The position numbers and the translations under genes were made by a program. Shown piece by piece: positions 1 to 5,030 of a stretch of DNA of 5,030 nucleotides (its first letter is position 1; the number at the start of each line of letters is the position of its first letter). Under the pieces are notes generated by a model. The model did no database searches and had not been told where the DNA came from. It saw only the letters and a list, made by a program, of their open reading frames with translations. Source of the stretch: Actinomycetota bacterium (GTDB lineage Bacteria; Actinomycetota; Thermoleophilia; Gaiellales; Gaiellaceae); the NCBI GenBank assembly GCA_013816275.1, contig JACDER010000144.1, positions 1 through 5,030 on the forward strand. Direction: 5' to 3'.

Positions 1-1491
1 CTGGATGAGGTCGTCCGAGGCGAGCGGCCCCCACGTCCCCGCCTCGTAGTTCGGGAACACGGGGTTGTCGCGACGCCAGAACGCGCCAATCGCGTCGACC
101 AGCGACCACTCCTCGTCGACCTCGTCCGCGCGCGTGAACAGCGTCGCGTCGCCGAGCATGATGTCGAGGATCAGCCGCTCGTAGGCCTCGGGGATACCGG
201 AGCGGAAAGTGCCGCCGTAGAGGAAGTCCATGTGCACCGGCCTGATCGTCATCCCTCCGCCGGGCACCTTCGCACCGATCGAGAGGGAGACGCCCTCGTC
301 CGGCTGGACGTGGACGACGAGGACGTTCGGACGAAGCCCCTCACCGGCGATCGACTCGAACGGGGGGTGGGGCGCGCGCTGGAACTGGATCGCGATCGTC
401 GTCTCGCGCCTGGCCAGCCGCTTTCCGGCACGGACGTAGAACGGTGTGTCCGCCCAGCGCCAGTTGTCCACGAACAGCTTCGCCGCGATGAAGGTGTCGG
501 TGATCGAGTCGGTTGCGACTCCTTCTTCCTCCCGGTAAGCCGGGACTCTTTCGCCCTCGATCCATCCGGCTCCGTACTGCCCGCGAACGACGTGCTTCGG
601 ACCGGGCGTGTGCAGCGAGCGCAGGACCTTGACCTTCTCGTTTCTCACCGACTCGGAGCTGAAGTCGCTCGGCGGCTCCATCGCAGTCAATGCGACCAGC
701 TGGAGCAGATGGTTCTGGAACACGTCGCGGATGACGCCCGCTCGCTCGTAGTAGCCGGCGCGGTTCTCGATCCCGATCGACTCCGCGACCGTGATCTGGA
801 CGTGGTCGATGAACTGGCGGTTCCAGACGGGCTCGAAGATCCCATTCGCGAACCGCAGGGCGAGCATGTTCTGAACCGTCTCCTTGCCCAGGTAGTGGTC
901 GATCCGGAAGATCTGGGCCTCGTCGAAGTCCTTGGCGACGAGCGCGTTCAGCTGCCTGGCGGATTCGAGGTCGTAGCCGAACGGCTTCTCGATCACGAGC
1001 CGGTCCCACCCGTTCTTGGAGCGCTGCTTGCCGATGTGCTCGACGAGGGTGCCGATCGCCTCCGGCGGCACGGCGAAGTAGTAGATCCGGTTCTCGGCGG
1101 TACCGAGGTTCTTGTCCAGATCGGCGAGTGTCTTCGAGACCTTGTTCCAGCCGGCCTCGTCGTCGAAGTCCATCGAGATGTAGCGCATGCCCTGGGCGAG
1201 CGTCTCCCAGATGTCGTCGCGGAACGGGTCGCGCCCGTGCTCCTGGACGGCCGCCTTCATTCGCTCGATGAACTGCTCGTCGGTCTCCTCCGTGCGGGCG
1301 ACGCCGAGGACGCCGAAGTTGCGCGGCAGCAGATGCCTGAACGCGAGCGAATAGAGCGCGGGAAAGAGCTTCTTCTGGGTCAGGTCGCCGGACGCGCCGA
1401 AGATGATCAGGTTGCAGGAAGGGGGCGTGCGCGCGATTCCCAGGCCCTCGAGCAGGGGGTTCTCCTCCTGCTTGTCCGGTGCGATCGTCAT
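1..1491 (-). CDS. zwf: Glucose-6-phosphate 1-dehydrogenase (3' end outside window)
   Basis: My manual translation is open with no stop or frameshift for 497 codons, from ATG at 1491 to the left edge. The enzyme oxidises glucose-6-phosphate to 6-phosphoglucono-1,5-lactone, the committed step of the oxidative pentose phosphate pathway. The dinucleotide-binding motif is IIFGASGDLTQKKL (29-42), and R66 in GVARTEE sits where the NADP+ 2'-phosphate is bound. EKPFG is at 168-172. The family signature RIDHYLGKE (196-204) carries substrate residues H199 and K203. The catalytic base is H261 in FQNHLLQ. TPFYVRAGKRL (349-359) and LYGGTFRSGIPEAYERLILD (424-443) mark the large beta+alpha domain. The last visible residues, YEAGTWGPLASDDLIQ, are close to the usual C-terminus, so perhaps 5-20 codons are missing. 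The start overlaps the gnd stop (ATGA), with only a weak GAGAAG upstream. The gene next in line, perhaps pgl or opcA, is not visible. Confidence 0.97.
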   Translation of the reverse strand, partial: MTIAPDKQEENPLLEGLGIARTPPSCNLIIFGASGDLTQKKLFPALYSLAFRHLLPRNFGVLGVARTEETDEQFIERMKAAVQEHGRDPFRDDIWETLAQGMRYISMDFDDEAGWNKVSKTLADLDKNLGTAENRIYYFAVPPEAIGTLVEHIGKQRSKNGWDRLVIEKPFGYDLESARQLNALVAKDFDEAQIFRIDHYLGKETVQNMLALRFANGIFEPVWNRQFIDHVQITVAESIGIENRAGYYERAGVIRDVFQNHLLQLVALTAMEPPSDFSSESVRNEKVKVLRSLHTPGPKHVVRGQYGAGWIEGERVPAYREEEGVATDSITDTFIAAKLFVDNWRWADTPFYVRAGKRLARRETTIAIQFQRAPHPPFESIAGEGLRPNVLVVHVQPDEGVSLSIGAKVPGGGMTIRPVHMDFLYGGTFRSGIPEAYERLILDIMLGDATLFTRADEVDEEWSLVDAIGAFWRRDNPVFPNYEAGTWGPLASDDLIQ

Positions 1492-2471
1492 TCCGGCTTC
1501 TCGAGATGGCCGCCGAACGCGTGCCGCATCGCCGAGAGGAGCCGGTTCGCGAACTCGGCCTCGCCGCGCGAGTCGAAGCGCTCGTACAGCGCGGAGGAGA
1601 GAACGGGCGCGGGTACCGACTCGTCGATTGCCGCCATCAGCGTCCAGCGTCCCTCCCCCGAGTCCGAAACCCGTCCCGCATAGCCGTCCAGGTCCGGGCT
1701 GTCGACGAGCGCGGCCGCAGTCAGGTCGAGAAGCCACGAGGAGATCACGCTGCCCCTGCGCCAGACCTCGGTCACCGCGGCGAGGTCGAGGTCGTAGCGG
1801 TAGTGGTCGGGATCCCGGAGGGGCGCCGTCTCCGCGTCGCTCTCCTGCTGCGTGTTGCCGACGTTCGCGTGCTTGAGCACGTTCAGCCCCTCGGCGTAGG
1901 CCTGCATGATCCCGTACTCGATCCCGTTGTGGACCATCTTCACGAAGTGGCCGGCACCGCTGGGGCCGCAGTGGAGCCAGCCTTTCTCGGGCTGGGCGGT
2001 GTCGCCGGTACGGCCCGGAGTCCTCTCTGCGGAGTCGACTCCCGGAGCGAGATCGTCGAGCACGGGCTCGAGCCGGCTAACCGCCTCCTGATCTCCGCCG
2101 ACCATCATGCAGAAGCCCCGCTGCAGGCCCCACACGCCGCCGGAAACGCCGATGTCGAGGTAGTGAAGCTCCTTGGCGGATAGCTCGCCTGAGCGGCGCA
2201 GATCGTCCACGTAGTAGGAGTTGCCGCCGTCGATGATCGTGTCCCCGGCCTCGAGATGGGGTGCGAGGTCGCCGATCACTCCGTCGACGATCGCGGCGGG
2301 GACCATCATCCAGACTGACCGCGGCTTGTCCAGCTGCTGGACGAGCTCCGCGAGCGTGCCTGCCGTCGAGTCGACGTTCGGGTCGTAGGTCTTCACGTCG
2401 TGACCGCGCTCCTTCAAGCGGTCGGTCATGCCCGCGCCCATGCGCCCGAGTCCCACCATGCCGAGTTGCAT
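1488..2471 (-). CDS. gnd: 6-phosphogluconate dehydrogenase, decarboxylating (short type)
   Basis: This 327-residue cytoplasmic enzyme oxidatively decarboxylates 6-phosphogluconate to ribulose-5-phosphate and CO2, reducing NAD(P)+. The N-terminal Rossmann fold begins at once with MQLGMVGLGRMG (GxGxxG at 7-12). Substrate-site motifs follow: IIDGGNSYY (79-87), SGGVWGLQRGF (110-120) and GHFVKMVHNGIEYG (174-187). In the last, K178 and E185 match the catalytic Lys/Glu pair, with the same 7-residue spacing as in the sheep enzyme. The C-terminal helical domain contains VWRRGSVISSWLLDL (236-250) and SDSGEGRWT (269-277). The length matches the short class (about 300-340 aa, as in Mycobacterium Gnd2 and Bacillus YqeC) rather than the 470 aa class. 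D30 in KTYDPN, at the end of the second beta strand, suggests NAD+ preference by inference. The stretch after it is about 10 residues shorter than in mycobacterial Gnd2 as I recall that sequence. The start overlaps the pgi stop by 1 nt, and the TGA stop overlaps the zwf ATG by 4 nt. Confidence 0.95.
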   Translation of the reverse strand: MQLGMVGLGRMGAGMTDRLKERGHDVKTYDPNVDSTAGTLAELVQQLDKPRSVWMMVPAAIVDGVIGDLAPHLEAGDTIIDGGNSYYVDDLRRSGELSAKELHYLDIGVSGGVWGLQRGFCMMVGGDQEAVSRLEPVLDDLAPGVDSAERTPGRTGDTAQPEKGWLHCGPSGAGHFVKMVHNGIEYGIMQAYAEGLNVLKHANVGNTQQESDAETAPLRDPDHYRYDLDLAAVTEVWRRGSVISSWLLDLTAAALVDSPDLDGYAGRVSDSGEGRWTLMAAIDESVPAPVLSSALYERFDSRGEAEFANRLLSAMRHAFGGHLEKPE

Positions 2472-3814
2472 TACAGGTCCTCCAATCTGATTCGGACGAT
2501 GGGACGGCCGCGCTCCTGCAGCGACGCGAAGTCGCCTGCCGCCTGGGCGCGGATCAGCTTCCCGAAACCAAAGGGCTTTCCCGGAATGGGGATCTCATCC
2601 CCGGTGTCGTCGACGATCTGGACGAAGCGGCCGATCGGCGGACCGCCCTTGTGGAGCTGGCCGGTCGAATGCAGGTAGCGCGGGCCGAATCCGTGCGTGG
2701 TCACGCAGCCGGTCCGGGCCCGAATCAGCTCCACGAGCTTCATGATCCGGCTCTCGTTGTCGTCCGTCGGGTCGATGAACGCCTGGACGCACACGTAGTT
2801 GCCCTCTTCGGCGCCACCCAGCAGCTCGTCCAGGGACCCTGACGGCTCGACGTCGGGATCGTCTCCTCCGGCGAGGATCTCGTTCGTCCGGTCCTTGGCC
2901 GACTGGACGTCAGGCTGGTTGAACGCGTTGATACCGAGAATCGCTCCGGCGACTGCCGTCGCGAACTCCCAGCGGAAGAACTCGGCGCCGAGCTCGTGCG
3001 GATCCGGGAGACGGACCTCGGCGTGCTGCCGGTCCGGGGCGGCCGGCGATTCGCCCGGCGCCGGGACGAGGCCCTTTCCGTCCTTGCCTGTGGACTCGGC
3101 GATCAGCTGCTCGGCCCAGAGGCCGAAACCGCCCGGTGTGTCGTCGATGCAGATCTTGTCGCGGCCCCGGCCCCAGCCCTCTCCGAACTGGAGGCCGAGC
3201 TTCAGCCCGGGGTTGTCCGTCCCCCGGCAGGCCTCGGCCATCTCGCGCGCGCGCTTGCGGATACGATCGACGTCCGCGCCCATCAGCGCGGCGGCGACCA
3301 GGCCGAACGCCGAGAGCGCCGAGTAGCGTCCGCCGATCGTCGGCTCACCGTGGAACACGGCGTGGAACCCGCGCTCCTCGGCCAGCGCCTCGAGCTCCGA
3401 GCCCGGATCGGTGACGACTGCGAACTGCTCCGGCTTCTCGCCGGCCAGCTCCCAGAAGTGCTCGAGGTGCGAACGGGTCTCGAGCGTCGTCCCCGACTTC
3501 GAGGACGCCAAGAAGAACGTGCTCCCGGCGTCGATCCCGTCCTGGAGCCTCCGGATCGCCTTCGGGTGGGTCGTGTCGAGAACGTGGAAGTTGGTCGCGC
3601 CGAACGTCCGGCGGAAGACCTCGGGTGCGAGGCTCGAGCCCCCCATCCCGAGGAGCACGTAGTCCTCGTACTCGCCCACCGGCGCACGAGACAGGTCGAT
3701 GTCGCGCATGGGCTCGTCCAGCCAGCCGAGCCACTTGGCCTCGTCTTCACCGGTCCAGACGGTCGGATCGCGCGCCCAGATCCCCTCTACGAGATCCGCA
3801 CCCTCGACCGTCAT
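2471..3814 (-). CDS. pgi: Glucose-6-phosphate isomerase (short, Tal-Pgi-fusion-like type)
   Basis: This 447-residue cytoplasmic isomerase interconverts glucose-6-phosphate and fructose-6-phosphate, linking glycolysis/gluconeogenesis to the oxidative pentose phosphate branch. Two SIS (sugar isomerase) domains are visible. The first has GMGGSSLAPEVF (56-67), SKSGTTLET (105-113, phosphate binding) and IGGRYSALSAFG (160-171). The second has QLIAESTGKDGKG (236-248), with E240 as the probable catalytic base, LGAEFFRWEFATAVAGAILG (275-294), and HSTGQLHKGG (382-391), with H382 and K389 matching the C-terminal active-site segment. It is shorter than E. coli Pgi (about 550 aa) and resembles the Pgi half of bifunctional Tal-Pgi proteins. 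The ATG at 3814 overlaps the tal stop (ATGA) and has no convincing Shine-Dalgarno sequence, so translation probably depends on ribosomes finishing tal. The same frame stays open upstream to 4657, but that extension is the out-of-frame complement of tal's coding sense and is not used. The TAA stop shares its last base with the gnd start. Confidence 0.95.
   Translation of the reverse strand: MTVEGADLVEGIWARDPTVWTGEDEAKWLGWLDEPMRDIDLSRAPVGEYEDYVLLGMGGSSLAPEVFRRTFGATNFHVLDTTHPKAIRRLQDGIDAGSTFFLASSKSGTTLETRSHLEHFWELAGEKPEQFAVVTDPGSELEALAEERGFHAVFHGEPTIGGRYSALSAFGLVAAALMGADVDRIRKRAREMAEACRGTDNPGLKLGLQFGEGWGRGRDKICIDDTPGGFGLWAEQLIAESTGKDGKGLVPAPGESPAAPDRQHAEVRLPDPHELGAEFFRWEFATAVAGAILGINAFNQPDVQSAKDRTNEILAGGDDPDVEPSGSLDELLGGAEEGNYVCVQAFIDPTDDNESRIMKLVELIRARTGCVTTHGFGPRYLHSTGQLHKGGPPIGRFVQIVDDTGDEIPIPGKPFGFGKLIRAQAAGDFASLQERGRPIVRIRLEDL
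2479..2483 (-). promoter_or_regulatory. Ribosome binding site of gnd
   Basis: On the minus strand GGAGG lies 7 nt before the gnd ATG, inside the codons for the final Glu-Asp of pgi. It is the best Shine-Dalgarno match in the window and supports ATG at 2471 as the gnd start. It would allow gnd to be translated partly independently of pgi. Confidence 0.7.
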
Positions 3815-4923
3815 GCGGAGACGAGCTCGCCGCGCTTGGCCTTGATTCCTTCGAGCAGCTCCCTGAACGAGTCCGAGAACTTGTCGACGCCCTCTTTCTC
3901 GAGCACGGCGGTCACGTCGTCGTAGTCGACGCCAACCTCGGCCAGCCCCTCGAACACGCGCTTGGCCTCGTCGATGCCCTTGGTCAGGGTCTCGGCGACC
4001 TGGCCGTGGTCCTGGAAGGCCTCGATCGTCTCCTCCGGCATCGTGTTCACGGTCTCCGGCCCGATCAGCTCCTCGACGTACAGCGTGTCCCGGTAGTCCG
4101 GGTTCTTGGTCGAGGTCGACGCCCACAGGCAGCGCTGCCGCGTCGCGCCCTTCTCCTCGAGGGCCTTCCAGCTGTCGGTCGAGAAGGCCTCCAGGTAGTG
4201 CGCGTACGCGAGCTTCGCATTCGCGATCGCGAGCTGGCCGCGCAGCGCCAGCGCCTGCTCGGTTCCGATCTCGTCCAGCCGCTTGTCCGCCTCGGTGTCG
4301 ACACGGGAGACGAAGAAGCTGGCGACCGAGGCGACCCGGCTCGGATCGCCGCCGTCCTCGATCAGTCTCTCGATTCCCCGCTGGTAGGCCGTGACGACCT
4401 CCTTGTAGCGCGGGAGGGAGAAGATCAGGGTGATGTTGATCGAGCGGCCGGCAGCGATCGAGTCCTCGATCGCGCCGAGGCAAGGCTCCATGCCGGGAAT
4501 CTTGACCAGCAGGTTCGGCTTGTTGATCCGCTCGTGCAGCTCCTTCGCCTGCTCGAACGTCGCCTCTCGCTCGTAGGCCAGGTTCGGGTCGACCTCGATC
4601 GAGACATAGCCGTCGCGTCCCGCCGTCTCCTCCCAGACGCCGTGGAAGAGGTCGCACGCGTCACCGACGTCGCGCTCGGCGAGCCGGAAGAAGGCGTCCA
4701 CGGTCTCGCAATGCTCCTCGATCAGCTCGCGGAGTTGTTCGTCGTAGGCGTTTCCATGCGAGATCGCCTTCTGAAAGATGGTCGGATTGGAAGTGACGCC
4801 GACGACGGCGTCCTCCTGCATCATCCGCTCGAGCTCTCCCTGGTGGATCATGTCCCGGGAGAGGTAGTCGATCCAGACACTTTGTCCAAGCTCGGACAGC
4901 TGGTGCAGCCGGCTCTTGCTCAT
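3811..4923 (-). CDS. tal: Transaldolase
   Basis: This 370-residue class I transaldolase is cytoplasmic. It moves a dihydroxyacetone unit from sedoheptulose-7-phosphate to glyceraldehyde-3-phosphate, giving erythrose-4-phosphate and fructose-6-phosphate. The protein is a TIM barrel. The Schiff-base lysine is K141 in NLLVKIPG (137-144). Other expected residues are D19 in VWIDYLSR, the TSNPTIF strand at 44-50, E110 in VSIEVDP, and N163/T165 in SINITLIFS. WASTSTKNPDY (267-277) followed by TLYVEELIGPETVNTMPE is typical of the long (about 370 aa) bacterial type rather than the roughly 317 aa TalB type. The start is ATG, preceded by GAGGGG at 5 nt and overlapping the rpiB stop. The TGA stop overlaps the pgi start by 4 nt. 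The protein appears complete, with all the main active-site residues present. The same type is also found as the N-terminal half of Tal-Pgi fusions. Confidence 0.96.
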   Translation of the reverse strand: MSKSRLHQLSELGQSVWIDYLSRDMIHQGELERMMQEDAVVGVTSNPTIFQKAISHGNAYDEQLRELIEEHCETVDAFFRLAERDVGDACDLFHGVWEETAGRDGYVSIEVDPNLAYEREATFEQAKELHERINKPNLLVKIPGMEPCLGAIEDSIAAGRSINITLIFSLPRYKEVVTAYQRGIERLIEDGGDPSRVASVASFFVSRVDTEADKRLDEIGTEQALALRGQLAIANAKLAYAHYLEAFSTDSWKALEEKGATRQRCLWASTSTKNPDYRDTLYVEELIGPETVNTMPEETIEAFQDHGQVAETLTKGIDEAKRVFEGLAEVGVDYDDVTAVLEKEGVDKFSDSFRELLEGIKAKRGELVSA

Positions 4924-5030
4924 TTCATCCCCTCAATCTCTTTGACCTTCTCCAGGCGCCGCGCGTAGCGGCCCCCACCGATGTATTCCGCAGCCAGAAA
5001 CGCTTTGATCAGGTCGGCGGCGAGCTCCTC
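4920..5030 (-). CDS. rpiB: Probable ribose-5-phosphate isomerase B, C-terminal end only (5' part outside window)
   Basis: This frame is open from the right edge of the window and gives 36 residues followed by TGA at 4922..4920. The translation contains DLIKAFLAAEYIGGGRYARR followed by LEKVKEIEGMK. It resembles the C-terminal tail of RpiB/LacAB-family isomerases: a helix ending in a short aromatic segment, then a GGR(H/Y)xRR motif whose arginines help bind the sugar phosphate, then a final helix. RpiB interconverts ribulose-5-phosphate and ribose-5-phosphate in the cytoplasm, which fits the pentose phosphate genes that follow. The catalytic N-terminal part, with its cysteine and histidine, lies outside the window. 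The usual His after GGR is Tyr here. The stop codon overlaps the tal start as ATGA, so the two genes are probably cotranscribed and translationally coupled. The call rests on a short tail plus context. Confidence 0.75.
   Translation of the reverse strand, partial: EELAADLIKAFLAAEYIGGGRYARRLEKVKEIEGMK
4929..4934 (-). promoter_or_regulatory. Ribosome binding site of tal
   Basis: On the minus strand GAGGGG lies 5 nt upstream of the tal ATG, inside the last codons of the upstream rpiB gene. Its strength and spacing support ATG at 4923 as the tal start, and it would allow independent initiation as well as coupling through the ATGA overlap. Confidence 0.6.

Noticed and set aside
341..1009. Minus-strand open frame of 222 codons inside zwf
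   Set aside because: It is out of frame with zwf, Arg-rich and motif-free. The zwf frame is continuous across the whole region.
232..1683. Long open frame (483 codons) on the plus strand, antisense to zwf and the 3' end of gnd
   Set aside because: The translation is rich in Arg, Asp, Val and Leu with no recognisable motif, as expected opposite GC-rich codons. The minus strand carries an intact, motif-complete zwf here.
3805..3820. Programmed frameshift that would fuse Tal and Pgi at their overlap
   Set aside because: There is no slippery heptamer at the junction; the sequence fits a plain ATGA stop-start overlap.
4221..4232. Perfect 12-nt palindrome (TCGCGATCGCGA) inside tal; a related 10-nt one lies at 388-397
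   Set aside because: Each falls within conserved coding sequence with ordinary codons and is not repeated as an array. CGATCG-rich words are common by chance in such GC-rich genes.
3815..4657. Upstream in-frame extension of pgi by 281 codons, giving a 728-residue open frame
   Set aside because: It is tal read in another frame, and its composition is Arg/Gly-rich without motifs. The homologous Pgi sequence begins at the ATG at 3814.
3625..4968. Long open frame (447 codons) on the plus strand, antisense to tal and the 5' part of pgi
   Set aside because: Low-complexity composition without a domain signature; it lies opposite a confident transaldolase gene and is explained by high third-position GC.

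Overview
The window is one densely packed minus-strand gene run from a high-GC bacterium. It holds pentose phosphate pathway genes and the glycolytic branch-point isomerase. In transcription order (right to left) they are the 3' end of a probable ribose-5-phosphate isomerase B gene (rpiB), transaldolase (tal), glucose-6-phosphate isomerase (pgi), a short-type 6-phosphogluconate dehydrogenase (gnd) and glucose-6-phosphate dehydrogenase (zwf). The zwf gene runs off the left edge a few codons before its expected end. There is no intergenic DNA: every junction overlaps by 4 nt (ATGA) or 1 nt (TAATG).

The organism is most likely an actinobacterium. GC content is high. The 370-residue Tal has the WASTSTKNP...TLYVEELIGP signature of the actinobacterial/cyanobacterial type, and Gnd closely resembles the short mycobacterial Gnd2 type as I remember it. 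The gene order differs from the tkt-tal-zwf-opcA-pgl order typical of Mycobacterium and Streptomyces, so a deep-branching class such as Thermoleophilia is plausible. This placement is inference.

Together the enzymes interconvert fructose-6-P and glucose-6-P (Pgi), oxidise glucose-6-P to 6-phosphogluconolactone (Zwf), oxidatively decarboxylate 6-phosphogluconate to ribulose-5-P (Gnd), interconvert ribulose-5-P and ribose-5-P (RpiB), and return sedoheptulose-7-P carbon to fructose-6-P (Tal). The lactonase (pgl), ribulose-phosphate epimerase (rpe) and transketolase (tkt) needed for a complete cycle are not in the window; some may flank it.

No RNA gene, mobile element, CRISPR array, promoter or terminator is visible. 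I see no novel system. The points of interest are the fully overlapping operon, a Pgi that resembles the C-terminal half of Tal-Pgi fusion proteins but is encoded separately directly after tal, and residues that suggest different cofactor preferences for the two dehydrogenases.
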